Below the pieces are notes generated by a model, which was not told where the DNA came from, ran no database searches, and saw only the letters and a list, made by a program, of their open reading frames with translations. Positions 42,999-52,231 of a stretch of DNA of 64,000 bases are shown piece after piece (the first letter of the stretch is position 1; each line of letters opens with the position of its first letter). The translations under genes were made by a program, and so were the position numbers. The stretch covers positions 248,001 through 312,000 of the forward strand of contig NZ_BMHP01000001.1 in assembly GCF_014641075.1 (NCBI RefSeq), written 5' to 3'. The stretch is from Paenibacillus nasutitermitis. Lineage in GTDB: Bacteria; Bacillota; Bacilli; Paenibacillales; Paenibacillaceae.

Positions 42999-44726
42999 AT
43001 GAGCAAGATCACAAGATGGACAACAATTTTGATGCTCGTTTGCATTATGGTATTTGTAACCGCTTGCTCCGGGAAAAACAATGAAAAACCTGATTCTTCA
43101 AATGGCGGCGACAAAGCGGGAGTCAATAACACCGATTCCGGCAGCAAGGATAACGCGGCAAGTGCTAACGAACCGGAGCCCTTCTCGGGTAAATTCGATC
43201 CGCCGATTGAAATTTCCACGGTCCGCATCGTTAATGACACCTATAAATATCCGGAAGGCGATTCCATAGAGAGCAATGTGTGGACCAAAACCATTATGGA
43301 TAAGCTCGGCATCAAAATCAAAAATAAATGGGTCGTCAGCGGCGATCAGCCAGGAGGACAAGGCGAGCAGAAGATGAATGTCTCGATCGCCTCCGGGGAT
43401 CTGCCGGATTTCATTCCGGTTAATGCCAAACAGCTGAAGCAGCTGCAGGAAGCTGATGAATTGATGGACCTGACCGAAGTTTTTGAGAAATACGGCTCAC
43501 CTTTTCTGAAAGAGGTATTGAACCAGGATGGCCCGAATGCCTTGGCTTCCGCAACCTTTGACGGCAAATTAATGGCCATTCCTAACACGGGGTCTTCTAT
43601 GGACGGTGCCCCAATGATCTGGATGCGCAGTGACTGGCTGAAAAAGCTTAATCTGCCTGAACCGAAAACGATGGCTGATGTGCTGGCGATATCCGAAGCG
43701 TTCACGACTCAGGATCCGGATGGCAATGGCAAGAATGACACCTACGGGATCGCCTTGAACAAGGATTTATACGGCGGTTTTGCAGATATGACGGGTTTCA
43801 TGAATGCTTATCATGCCTATCCGAAGCAGTGGATCAAGGATGCAGAGGGCAATATTGCCTATGGCAGCATTCAACCAGAAATGAAAACAGCACTGGCCGT
43901 GCTTCAGGACCTTTACAAAAAAGGGCAAATTGATAAGGAATTTGGTGTCAAAGACGGTGGTAAAGAAGCGGAATTGACCGCATCCGGCAAACTCGGTATC
44001 GAGTTCGGTACGATGTCCAACCCGCTATGGCCTTTGGTGGACACCAAGAAGAATGACCCGAATGCTGAATGGCAGTCCTACGCTGTTCCATCGGCTGATG
44101 ATCAGCCGATGACGCCTCAGGTCGGCTTTGCGGTTGGCCAATATTTCGCCGTTAAAAAAGGTGCCGAGCACCCGGAAGCGCTTCTGAAAATTATGAACTT
44201 GTTCGTGGAAACCGGCTGGGGAGAATCCACTACGCCGGAGAACTATGCGGCACATTTCACCAGCGATGGTTTCGAGTATCACAAGTATCCGCCTTTCCTG
44301 GCCTGGCCTTCACGTAAAAACCTGGATATCCATCTCCATGTTTCCGCGGCGATTGACAGCAAAGACACTTCGGCGCTTAATCCGGAAGAAACAGATAATT
44401 ACGGTAAAATCATGGCTTATCTCGAGGGTTCCAACAAGGATCCGCTTGGCTGGGCTTACGACAAGGTTTTCGGTAAAACAGGCTCCTTCGTGATCATTAA
44501 CGAATATGTCAATTCCGACAGATTGAAAATGACCGAATTCTTTGGTGCTCCGACACCAGCGATGGTGGAGAAGGAATCCAATCTGCAAAAACGCGAGCTT
44601 GAGGTATTCACCAAAATTATTATGGGGGATTCCATTGATAATTTTGATAAATTTGTAGCCGATTGGAAGAAACTTGGCGGGGACGAGATTACAGCTGAAG
44701 TGAATGAATGGGCTAAAAACAAGTAA
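42999..44726 (+). CDS. Solute-binding lipoprotein, LplA type (system 3)
   Basis: A 575-residue extracellular binding protein with a lipoprotein signal (lipobox VTAC, Cys near residue 24), a Ser/Asn/Asp-rich linker to about residue 65, and a large binding domain. The latter contains IWMRSDWLKKLNLPEPKT, DPDGNGKNDTYGI (the same calcium-like loop as in system 2) and a C-terminal region with WGESTTPENY. AGGGAGG precedes ATG 42999. It is the first gene of an SBP-permease-permease operon directly after its two-component pair. Ligand unknown. Confidence 0.92.
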   Translation: MSKITRWTTILMLVCIMVFVTACSGKNNEKPDSSNGGDKAGVNNTDSGSKDNAASANEPEPFSGKFDPPIEISTVRIVNDTYKYPEGDSIESNVWTKTIMDKLGIKIKNKWVVSGDQPGGQGEQKMNVSIASGDLPDFIPVNAKQLKQLQEADELMDLTEVFEKYGSPFLKEVLNQDGPNALASATFDGKLMAIPNTGSSMDGAPMIWMRSDWLKKLNLPEPKTMADVLAISEAFTTQDPDGNGKNDTYGIALNKDLYGGFADMTGFMNAYHAYPKQWIKDAEGNIAYGSIQPEMKTALAVLQDLYKKGQIDKEFGVKDGGKEAELTASGKLGIEFGTMSNPLWPLVDTKKNDPNAEWQSYAVPSADDQPMTPQVGFAVGQYFAVKKGAEHPEALLKIMNLFVETGWGESTTPENYAAHFTSDGFEYHKYPPFLAWPSRKNLDIHLHVSAAIDSKDTSALNPEETDNYGKIMAYLEGSNKDPLGWAYDKVFGKTGSFVIINEYVNSDRLKMTEFFGAPTPAMVEKESNLQKRELEVFTKIIMGDSIDNFDKFVADWKKLGGDEITAEVNEWAKNK

Positions 44727-44775
44727 TTCATGAGCATGAAGGGGAAAGGATCGTCTTTCCCCTCCTCATGTTTTT
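44727..44775 (+). terminator. Attenuating hairpin after the system 3 binding protein
   Basis: GGGGAAAG pairs with CTTTCCCC, with outer ATGAG/CTCAT pairs, followed by GTTTTT. Partial read-through would serve the downstream permeases. Confidence 0.75.
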
Positions 44776-44818
44776 CGCCAAGACCTGCTTCAGTTAACAA
44801 CTTTTGAGGAGGAACCGT

Positions 44819-45718
44819 ATGTCGCTGAAAAAATGGAGCGGACAGCTCCCGCTGCATCTCATGATACTGCCGGGACTTATCCTCATTCTCATTTATAACT
44901 ATGGACCCATGTTCGGATTTGTTATTGCTTTTGAGAAATTCGTACCGGCCAAAGGGATTTTCGGTTCCAAATGGGCTGGACTCGACAACTTCCGTTACGT
45001 GTTGGAAATGCCGGAAACCAAGCTGATTTTATTGAACACCATCTACATCGCTTTGATGAAGATCATAGCTGGACTCATAGTACCGATTGTTACGGCTTTG
45101 CTGCTCAATGAGATCAAGAAGGAGTTTATCAAACGCGGTGTACAGACGCTGATTTATCTTCCCCATTTTCTCTCCTGGATCATCCTGGGCGGGATTTTGA
45201 TTGATATTCTGTCGCCTACCAACGGGATTGTCAATCAGTTTCTGGGTATTTTCGGTATCGAGCCGATTTATTTTCTAGGCGATAATTCTTGGTTCCGCTT
45301 TGTGCTTGTCGCATCCGATGCATGGAAGGAATTCGGATTTAATACGATTGTTTATTTGGCGGCTTTGACAAGTATTAACCCTGCTCTTTATGAAGCTGCA
45401 ATTGTCGATGGCGCTAACCGCTGGAAGCAGACGCTTAATGTTACGCTTCCTGGCATGGCACCGATTATCATCCTCTTGCTAACGCTAAGCTTGGGAAATG
45501 TGCTGAATGCCGGTTTTGACCAGGTATTCAATTTATATAGCCCTCAGGTGTACGAGACGGGGGATATTATCGATACGTTTGTGTATCGGATTGGTCTTGT
45601 CGATGCCCAGTACGGTGTGGCGACAGCAGTCGGTTTGTTTAAATCAGTCGTTTCTATGATTTTCATTTCGCTTTCTTACTATATTGCCTACCGCTTTGCC
45701 AACTATCGTATCTTCTAG
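44819..45718 (+). CDS. ABC permease, LplB type (system 3)
   Basis: A permease of about 299 residues with six helices. Seen: LHLMILPGLILILIYNYGPMFG, the coupling loop LYEAAIVDGANRWKQTLNVTLPG, and the family tail YRFANYRIF. ATG 44819 follows GAGGAGGAA; an in-frame TTG at 44804 has no site. Confidence 0.93.
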   Translation: MSLKKWSGQLPLHLMILPGLILILIYNYGPMFGFVIAFEKFVPAKGIFGSKWAGLDNFRYVLEMPETKLILLNTIYIALMKIIAGLIVPIVTALLLNEIKKEFIKRGVQTLIYLPHFLSWIILGGILIDILSPTNGIVNQFLGIFGIEPIYFLGDNSWFRFVLVASDAWKEFGFNTIVYLAALTSINPALYEAAIVDGANRWKQTLNVTLPGMAPIIILLLTLSLGNVLNAGFDQVFNLYSPQVYETGDIIDTFVYRIGLVDAQYGVATAVGLFKSVVSMIFISLSYYIAYRFANYRIF

Positions 45719-45739
45719 TATAGAAAGGAGCGCAAAAAC

Positions 45740-46624
45740 ATGGTAGAACATTATTCATTCGGCCGCCGATTATTCATTGGCTTCAACTATCTGTTTCTTT
45801 GCCTGCTTTCTGTGTTATGTCTGCTTCCGCTGATTCATGTGCTGGCCGTATCGTTCAGCTCCAGCGGAGCGGCGCAGGCGGGATACGTTACGTTCTGGCC
45901 GGTCGAGTTTTCGCTCAGTTCCTATGAATTCGTCCTGAAGAAACCGGCATTCCCGCAGGCCATTCTGGTTACGCTCAAACGGGTTGGCATCGGAGTTGTC
46001 GTCAATATGCTGTTGACTATTATGGTCGCTTACCCGCTCGCGAAGGATAATAAGAAATTTCCGCTGCGCACGTTCTATGCCTGGGTGTTTGTCGTGACGA
46101 TCCTGTTCAGCGGCGGTCTAATTCCGCTGTACATGACCATCAAATACACCGGAATTATGGATACGATCTGGGCGCTCGTGCTGCCTTCGGCTGTTCCGGT
46201 TTTCAATGTTATTCTGCTGCTCAATTTCTTCCGCGGACTGCCGAAGGAATTGGAGGAAGCGGCATTCATTGATGGAGCGGGCCACTGGACGACGCTGTGG
46301 CGAATATTTGTCCCTTTATCCACGCCTGCTCTGGCGACTGTTACGCTGTTTGCGACGGTGAATCATTGGAATTCCTGGTTTGATGGATTGATCTTCATGA
46401 ATTCACCGGAGCATTACCCGCTTCAGAGCTACCTTCAGACGGTCGTCATTAACCGCGATCTTTCGCTGGTATCCTCCTCCGATATGGCATCGCTCTCTGA
46501 AGTGAACGACCGTACAGCCAAGGCAGCTCAGATTTTCCTGGGTTCGCTTCCGATTCTGATTGTATATCCATTTCTGCAGCGTTTTTTCATGAAGGGTATC
46601 GTTCTTGGCAGCGTAAAAGGATAA
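45740..46624 (+). CDS. ABC permease, LplC type (system 3)
   Basis: A 294-residue permease and partner of the previous one. The coupling loop is LEEAAFIDGAGHWTTLWRIFVPLS; the C-terminal end FFMKGIVLGSVKG is typical. AAAGGAG precedes ATG 45740. The operon ends at the terminator that follows. Confidence 0.93.
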   Translation: MVEHYSFGRRLFIGFNYLFLCLLSVLCLLPLIHVLAVSFSSSGAAQAGYVTFWPVEFSLSSYEFVLKKPAFPQAILVTLKRVGIGVVVNMLLTIMVAYPLAKDNKKFPLRTFYAWVFVVTILFSGGLIPLYMTIKYTGIMDTIWALVLPSAVPVFNVILLLNFFRGLPKELEEAAFIDGAGHWTTLWRIFVPLSTPALATVTLFATVNHWNSWFDGLIFMNSPEHYPLQSYLQTVVINRDLSLVSSSDMASLSEVNDRTAKAAQIFLGSLPILIVYPFLQRFFMKGIVLGSVKG

Positions 46625-46657
46625 CATGTCTCTTTAATAGAGTTCAAAAAGCAGAGC

Positions 46658-46707
46658 CGCAGCGAGTTGACATTCACCGTCAGATTCGCTGCGGTCCTTT
46701 TTTGTGG
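46658..46707 (+). terminator. Terminator closing import system 3
   Basis: CCGCAGCGA pairs with TCGCTGCGG across a 19-base loop, followed by TCCTTTTTTG. Confidence 0.85.
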
Positions 46708-46790
46708 AATACCAGATAAAGGGTTGACTTCATGTTCCTATCCAGTTTAAGTTGAAGATTGGAAATAAGCACGGGAATGGAGCGATCAAT

Positions 46791-48527
46791 ATGAATCAAA
46801 CATCTTTCCCGCCAGAAATGAAAGAGCAAAACAGTGTCAGGCGGCTGCTTCTTCGGATTTGGAAATACAAAAGTCATTATGTTCTGGTTATCCCAGCTCT
46901 GGTTCTGATCGTTATCTTCAAATTTAATCCGTTTCTTGATGCGGTCCGTCTTGCTTTCACGGATTATCAGCCCTTTAAGGGGATGGCCGGCAGCGACTGG
47001 GTGGGGATGGATAACTTTAAGACCTTATTTGATCATCCGGGGTTCAGGCAGGTTCTTGCCAATACCCTGTCCATCAAGCTCATTTATATTTTCTACAGCG
47101 CGATCGGGGCGCTCATCCTTGCCCTGGTCCTGAGCGCCGTTCAGTCCAAGAGGCTTCGCCATATTTTCTCGACACTGTTCCTGGTCCCCTATTTCCTTCC
47201 ATCTGTTGTTATAGGCTATATTGTGATCATGTTTTTTTCGCCCAGCGAGTCGCCTGTGAATTTCGGGGATGTATTTGTGCTGGGGAATACGAGGCTGTTC
47301 CAGCCCGTGCTTATCGTCGTAGAGGTTCTGAAAACCATCGGCATTCCCGTTCTACTGGCGCTGGCGGCGGTCCGCTCGAAGCAGATCGCGCTGGAACAAA
47401 GCGCAGACGGCAGGAGCGGCAGCTATTGGCATGCCAGCCTGTCTCCTGCGCTGCGTGCCGTTGCGGCGTTTATGCTTCTGCAGCTGTCAACGATTCTATC
47501 CACGGATTTCGAACTGGTGAGCACCTTGTACAACCCGCTGGTTTACGAGGTTGGCGATACACTGGATACCTTTCATTACCGTACGGGATTTCTGAACGCT
47601 GAATACAGCATGGCGGGAGCATTATGGCTGTTTCAATTTACGGTTCAGCTGGTCTTTACGCTGATCGCTTACCTGCTTATCCGAACATTCTTGCTCAAAG
47701 ATCTGTTCTCACAGTCTGAAGAGCGGGAGGGAAGGACGGCCAAAAGGCCTGGCGGTGGGAATGGAATCGGGATCGCCGCAGCAAGCTTATATGGCCTGCT
47801 TGTACTGTTTATGCTGTATTTGTTTTTCGGATATCCGTTGGTTTCCGGTAAAGCGGAAGGATTGGCATTGCCCGATGATTTTGCCATGGCCAATTATGTG
47901 CTGTATGTGGTTCTTTTCCTGATTGCCGTGGCGGTTAGTACCATTATTACCTTGACGCTTGCTTATCCGTTGACCGTGCGCAGGCTGCCGGGCCGCAATT
48001 TATATAAACTGTTCCTGCTGCTTATGCTGGGCTTGGGAACAGGATCCATTCATGAATTTTTATTCTATAAAGAATTAGGCTGGGTGAATACTTATTATCC
48101 CATGATGGTCCTGGGCTTCTTCCCGGTTATCCATGTGTTTGTCGTCAAAAGCATATTCAACAGCAAATATGCAGATCTCAAAGCAAAAGCGGAGGAAGAA
48201 GGAAGGGGAGAGCTGCACGCGTTCTTCCACCTGTTCATACCCAAAGTTTGGAAGCCCTTGGCGGCGCTTGGTATTCTGCAGTTTACCATGTTGTGGAACT
48301 CGTATGTCTCCTCCTTTCTGTATACGATGAGACCGGACCTGCAGTCTCCCGTGACCAATTTTCTGACCTATGCGACCCGGTTGGGGATGGGGGCGGACGC
48401 TGCGCCGGAATCCTCCGTTATTCTGACGCTGGGATTGCTCGTCTGCCTGCCGCCCGTTGCATTGCTGATTATGTTCCGGAAGCTGTTAACCTCAGAAGTA
48501 TTCATCAGCCAGATCCGTAAACTGTAA
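46791..48527 (+). CDS. Fused double ABC permease with eroded coupling loops
   Basis: A protein of about 578 residues made of two permease halves in one chain. The N-terminal half (to about 310) resembles LplB/MalF types (LVIPALVLIVIFKFNPFLDAV, GMDNFKTLF), followed by a charged linker (SEEREGRTAKRPGG). The C-terminal half (about 330-578) resembles MalG types. The coupling loops that normally read EAAxxDGA are changed: ALEQSADGRSGSYWHASLSP in the first half and LKAKAEEEGRGELHAFFHLFIPK in the second. No binding protein or ATPase is adjacent. ATG 46791 follows GGAGCG; the frame extends 13 codons back. It may be a transporter with an unusual partner, or a permease no longer coupled to a standard ATPase. 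Confidence 0.85.
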   Translation: MNQTSFPPEMKEQNSVRRLLLRIWKYKSHYVLVIPALVLIVIFKFNPFLDAVRLAFTDYQPFKGMAGSDWVGMDNFKTLFDHPGFRQVLANTLSIKLIYIFYSAIGALILALVLSAVQSKRLRHIFSTLFLVPYFLPSVVIGYIVIMFFSPSESPVNFGDVFVLGNTRLFQPVLIVVEVLKTIGIPVLLALAAVRSKQIALEQSADGRSGSYWHASLSPALRAVAAFMLLQLSTILSTDFELVSTLYNPLVYEVGDTLDTFHYRTGFLNAEYSMAGALWLFQFTVQLVFTLIAYLLIRTFLLKDLFSQSEEREGRTAKRPGGGNGIGIAAASLYGLLVLFMLYLFFGYPLVSGKAEGLALPDDFAMANYVLYVVLFLIAVAVSTIITLTLAYPLTVRRLPGRNLYKLFLLLMLGLGTGSIHEFLFYKELGWVNTYYPMMVLGFFPVIHVFVVKSIFNSKYADLKAKAEEEGRGELHAFFHLFIPKVWKPLAALGILQFTMLWNSYVSSFLYTMRPDLQSPVTNFLTYATRLGMGADAAPESSVILTLGLLVCLPPVALLIMFRKLLTSEVFISQIRKL

Positions 48528-48616
48528 CGAGAGCCAATATCGCAAACCGCAGCTAAAATCCGTCAACCCTGCGCCTTACTTTGGTGCAGGCTTGTAGAGA
48601 TACCGGCTGAAAGCAC

Positions 48617-48656
48617 AAAAACGCCGTCCTTACCGGGGGAAGGACAGCGTTTTTGT
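48617..48656. terminator. Bidirectional terminator between the fused permease and hxlB
   Basis: AAAACGC and GCGTTTT arms with an inner GTCCTT/AAGGAC stem; T runs on both strands. Confidence 0.88.
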
Positions 48657-48702
48657 TGTAATATGGAATGTCTGAATTTCCCCAAGCAACTGGCTTAGTC
48701 TT

Positions 48703-49260
48703 TTATTCCAAATTGGCGTGATTTCCGAACATCTTGGAAGAATCCAGCTTCTGACGATCCATTAAGGACAGAATAAGGGCATCGGAAAGCAGCAGGAGAC
48801 TTTGCTCAAACAAGGAGCCCATAGGTTGAGCGGTAATAGCACCGCTATCCGTCTGTTCCTTGGAGGAGGCCGGTATGCGGACCACAATATCGGACAATGC
48901 TCCGATGGACGAATCGGCAGAAATCGTGGCGACGGCGACCGATGCGCCAATCGCTTTCGCTTTGCGGACCATAGAGAGGAGGCTGGCGGTTTCGCCTGAG
49001 CCTGAGCCGATAATCAGCACATCGTCCCTGGAAATGCCGGGTGTTGTCGTTTCACCGACCACATGAGCAGAATAACCCATATGCATCAAACGCATGGCAA
49101 GAGCTTTCATCATCAGCCCCGAGCGGCCGGCTCCGGCGACAAAGATCTTCTCCGATGCAATGATCCGTCCGGCCAGTTGATCCACCGCTTCAGCGGATAT
49201 GCCTTTCAGACAATGAGAGAGCTCAGTGATAATTTTATCCGTATACAACGTGATCCCCAT
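48703..49260 (-). CDS. hxlB: 6-phospho-3-hexuloisomerase
   Basis: Second enzyme of the ribulose monophosphate pathway: it isomerises D-arabino-3-hexulose 6-phosphate to fructose 6-phosphate. The 185 residues form a single SIS domain, with the sugar-phosphate binding segment FVAGAGRSGLMMKALAMRL, GETTTPGISRDDVLIIGSGSGET and the C-terminal SLFEQSLLLLSDALIL. It lies four bases after hxlA on the minus strand, forming hxlAB as in B. subtilis, where the operon detoxifies formaldehyde. Confidence 0.94.
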   Translation of the reverse strand: MGITLYTDKIITELSHCLKGISAEAVDQLAGRIIASEKIFVAGAGRSGLMMKALAMRLMHMGYSAHVVGETTTPGISRDDVLIIGSGSGETASLLSMVRKAKAIGASVAVATISADSSIGALSDIVVRIPASSKEQTDSGAITAQPMGSLFEQSLLLLSDALILSLMDRQKLDSSKMFGNHANLE

Positions 49261-49264
49261 CTAT

Positions 49265-49897
49265 TTAGCCCTGCTTAATGAGCTGCTGCATTTGGGAGGC
49301 TGCCGCTTTGATATCATCATGGCCGGTAATACCGCCGCCGACAATGACCAGATCCGGTTTGGCCGCGATTACCTCAGGCAGCGTGGAAAGCTTGATTCCG
49401 CCGGCAATGGCCGTTTTGGCATTCTTGACGACGCGTTTAATGGCCGTCAGCTCCTCGAAGGAGTTTTTTCCTTCCGCCTGGGTATCGTAGCCGGAATGTA
49501 CGCAGATATAATCCACGCCAAGCGCATCGAGCTCCTTGGCCCGCTCTTCGATATTTTTAACGCTGATCATATCGACCAGTATTTTTTTGTTTGTTTTAGC
49601 CGCTTCCTCCACTGCGCCGCGGATTGTGGAATCCTCCGCCACGCCGAGCACGGTCACGATATCCGCTCCTGCTTCTACGGCTTTCATAACCTCGTAGCCG
49701 CCGGCGTCCATGACTTTAAGATCTGCCAATACTTTCAAATTCGGGAAAGCGTCTTTAATCGCCCGGACCGCATGAAGACCTTCGTTGATCACGACAGGCG
49801 TACCGATTTCTACAACGTCTATATAAGCTTCGACTTCCTTAACCAAGGCTTTGGCTTCCGGGATGTTTACAAGATCCAATGCTAATTGTAATTCCAT
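49265..49897 (-). CDS. hxlA: 3-hexulose-6-phosphate synthase
   Basis: Condenses formaldehyde with ribulose 5-phosphate; first enzyme of the ribulose monophosphate pathway. 210 residues, a single orotidine-decarboxylase-like barrel: MELQLALDLVNIPEA, VLADLKVMDAGGYE with the metal-binding Asp, DYICVHSGYDTQA, and GGIKLSTLPEVIAAKPDLVIVGGGI for phosphate. The start at 49897 has AGGAG just upstream; the frame is open 15 codons more. It is transcribed divergently from hxlR, with a 197-base shared region that must contain both promoters. Confidence 0.95.
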   Translation of the reverse strand: MELQLALDLVNIPEAKALVKEVEAYIDVVEIGTPVVINEGLHAVRAIKDAFPNLKVLADLKVMDAGGYEVMKAVEAGADIVTVLGVAEDSTIRGAVEEAAKTNKKILVDMISVKNIEERAKELDALGVDYICVHSGYDTQAEGKNSFEELTAIKRVVKNAKTAIAGGIKLSTLPEVIAAKPDLVIVGGGITGHDDIKAAASQMQQLIKQG

Positions 49898-50094
49898 ATC
49901 AATCACTCCTGTTTCGATTTTTATTGTAATGTTCAGCTGCAAGGCTTATTCTAAAGCTAAAGTATCTATTGAGGAAGTACGCACTTGCAGGTGGGGTAGT
50001 CACCGTCAGTATACTATTGGCGCCCTGACAGGGTTTGCGGCCCGAAAAACGATGCTTCGGTTCGGTATGAGCGATAAGAAAGGAGCCTGCGAGT

Positions 50095-50448
50095 ATGGCA
50101 AATGAGCTGAAGGAACGGATAAATCTAAAGGAGATTAACTGCGAGAAGGAATTGACGCTTGCTGTAATTGGAGGAAAGTGGAAACTGATTATCTTGTGGC
50201 ATCTGGGGCTGGAAGGAACGAAACGTTTCAGTGAGCTGAAGCGGCTTATACCGTCGATCACCCAGAAGATGCTCACCAATCAGCTTCGCGAGCTTGAGGA
50301 TGATCAATTGGTGGATCGCAAAGTGTATGCCGAAGTGCCGCCCAGAGTGGAATATACGCTTACTGATTATGGAGAAAGTTTAATGCCTATCCTTCGGATG
50401 ATGTATAGTTGGGGAAAAGATTATGGTGAAAAAGTCGTATGGAAATAA
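50095..50448 (+). CDS. hxlR: HxlR-family transcriptional regulator
   Basis: A 117-residue winged-helix protein of the HxlR/DUF24 family. Seen: the N-terminal cysteine in [18 protein letters not shown] (in several family members the thiol that senses electrophiles), the recognition block [25 protein letters not shown], and the wing [12 protein letters not shown]. In B. subtilis HxlR activates hxlAB in response to formaldehyde; the divergent placement here is the same. AAAGGAG precedes ATG 50095. Confidence 0.95.
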   Translation: MANELKERINLKEINCEKELTLAVIGGKWKLIILWHLGLEGTKRFSELKRLIPSITQKMLTNQLRELEDDQLVDRKVYAEVPPRVEYTLTDYGESLMPILRMMYSWGKDYGEKVVWK

Positions 50449-50489
50449 CGAATTTGCCAATGTCCGACCGGGTTCGACAAAAATGGACC

Positions 50490-50524
50490 TAAAGCGCTTT
50501 GTTTCAATAAGGGCGCTTTTTTTC
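50490..50524 (+). terminator. Terminator after hxlR
   Basis: AAAGCGC pairs with GCGCTTT, followed by TTTTT. Confidence 0.8.
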
Positions 50525-50677
50525 GCTGCAAGATTTAAGGAAATAGGTCTGACTATTAAGTTGAAAATGGGCGAGTTAACAATTATGATGAATAGGAATG
50601 ACATCAAGATGACGTGATCACATACTTCTATTTGTAATGTGTGGAGCTGTACTCTGCCTTCAAAAGGGGAATATGAT

Positions 50678-52162
50678 GTGGGAATACTTCTTATGTTTGA
50701 AAACGCAGATGGGGAAAATGTACTAGAAACATTCCTGGAAGAAATTCTTCCTTATATGATGATTGTAAAAAACGGGAAGATCATCGCCATAAACTCCGAT
50801 GCTTCACGTTTATTTGGTTACGACCGAAACAGGCTCTTTGGAATGGAGCTGCTTGAACTGATTCATCCCAAAGATAGGCGGACCTATCTGATCGAGGAGG
50901 AGGAAGTAAGGGCGCACAAAAGTAAGAACATCGTATGGCAGGCACGCGGGATCAGACAGGATCATTCGATCTTTCCTCTCGAAATCCATGGCGTGATGAA
51001 GCTGTTTCTCGGAATCCATTTATTCATGATCACGGAAGTTGTGGATCTGACGGAGCGCCAGCTGATTGAGAAAGCGGACAAGCAGATTGAGGAGCGCTTC
51101 CGTACGGTGTTCAATTACGCCGCTGCCGGCATTGCTCTGCTTGATATTAACGGGCGCTTTCTCGAAGCGAACTATTCGTTCTGTGATATCCTGGGATACT
51201 CTGAGGCCGAGCTTGCCAAGGTCCGCTTTCATGGCATCCTTCATCCGGATCATCTGGACGATCATCTGGATCATTCCACCAAGCTGCTGATTGCGGAGAT
51301 ACCCTGGTATGAAATGGAGAGCCGTTTTATCCATAAATCAGGTCAAGTGGTATGGGGATTGTTGAATACGACGATTGTGCGGGATGACCACAACAAGCCG
51401 CTTTATTATATCGTGCAATTTCAGGATATTACGACCAAGAAAGAAGCGGAGGAGCTTATCCGCAAGTCCGACAAGCTGCTGGCTGTCGGTCAGCTCGCCG
51501 CAGGAGTCGCGCATGAAGTGCGAAACCCGCTGACCGTTCTTAAGGGCTTCACCCAAATGCTGCAAAATACGGACAAGAAAAATGAGACCTATTACCAGCT
51601 GATGCTTTCGGAAGTGGACCGGATCGAATCCATTATCGGGGAATTCCTGATGCTGGCCAAGCCGCAGGAAGTCGAGTTCAAGATGAATGACATTGGTTCT
51701 ATCATATCCAGTATCATTATTCTGATGGAAACGAACGCAATTTTAAGCAATGTGCAGATCAGCGCAAACCTTGGCAATGTGAGGACGGTTCTGGAATGTG
51801 ACGAAATCCAGATCAAGCAGGCGCTCGCGAATATCATCCAGAATGCAATCGAGGCGATGCCGCAGGGCGGTCTGATAACGGTAACGGTGGAGGAATTCGA
51901 TGAGGAGAATCTGCTTATCGCCATTGCAGATCAAGGCTGCGGTATCTCGGAGGACCGGATCGCAAGACTGGGCGAACCGTTCTACTCCAGCAAGGAGAAA
52001 GGAACGGGGCTGGGGCTCATGATCAGCTATCAGATCATCGAGAAGCATAATGGGCGGATTCGCGTGAACAGCAAACTTGACGAAGGCACCACCTTTGAAA
52101 TTATTCTCCCCTTGCAACAGGATCAGGGTCCTCCCGTTCTTTCGGAGTGGTCCGGCGTCTGA
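50678..52162 (+). CDS. Soluble PAS-PAS histidine kinase (sporulation kinase type)
   Basis: A cytoplasmic kinase of about 494 residues. A first PAS (about 15-125: IVKNGKIIAINSDASRLFGYD) and a second PAS (about 135-255: GIALLDINGRFLEANYSF) are followed by HisKA with His279 in AAGVAHEVRNPLTVL and HATPase with Asn in NIIQNAIEAM, DQGCGI and GTGLGL. The layout resembles KinE/KinA-type kinases that feed the Spo0 phosphorelay. GTG 50678 is preferred, with AAAGGGG about ten bases upstream; the ATGs just before it are out of frame. No regulator is adjacent, as is usual for phosphorelay kinases. Confidence 0.88.
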   Translation: MGILLMFENADGENVLETFLEEILPYMMIVKNGKIIAINSDASRLFGYDRNRLFGMELLELIHPKDRRTYLIEEEEVRAHKSKNIVWQARGIRQDHSIFPLEIHGVMKLFLGIHLFMITEVVDLTERQLIEKADKQIEERFRTVFNYAAAGIALLDINGRFLEANYSFCDILGYSEAELAKVRFHGILHPDHLDDHLDHSTKLLIAEIPWYEMESRFIHKSGQVVWGLLNTTIVRDDHNKPLYYIVQFQDITTKKEAEELIRKSDKLLAVGQLAAGVAHEVRNPLTVLKGFTQMLQNTDKKNETYYQLMLSEVDRIESIIGEFLMLAKPQEVEFKMNDIGSIISSIIILMETNAILSNVQISANLGNVRTVLECDEIQIKQALANIIQNAIEAMPQGGLITVTVEEFDEENLLIAIADQGCGISEDRIARLGEPFYSSKEKGTGLGLMISYQIIEKHNGRIRVNSKLDEGTTFEIILPLQQDQGPPVLSEWSGV

Positions 52163-52186
52163 ATCTTTCTTATAGGAGCAGCGGAC

Positions 52187-52222
52187 AAAAAAAACCTGAC
52201 CAGGACCGGTCAGGTTTTTTTT
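52187..52222. terminator. Bidirectional terminator between the kinase and the cyclophilin gene
   Basis: AAAAACCTGACC pairs with GGTCAGGTTTTT, with long A and T runs. Confidence 0.92.
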
Positions 52223-52231
52223 GCTTTGTCA

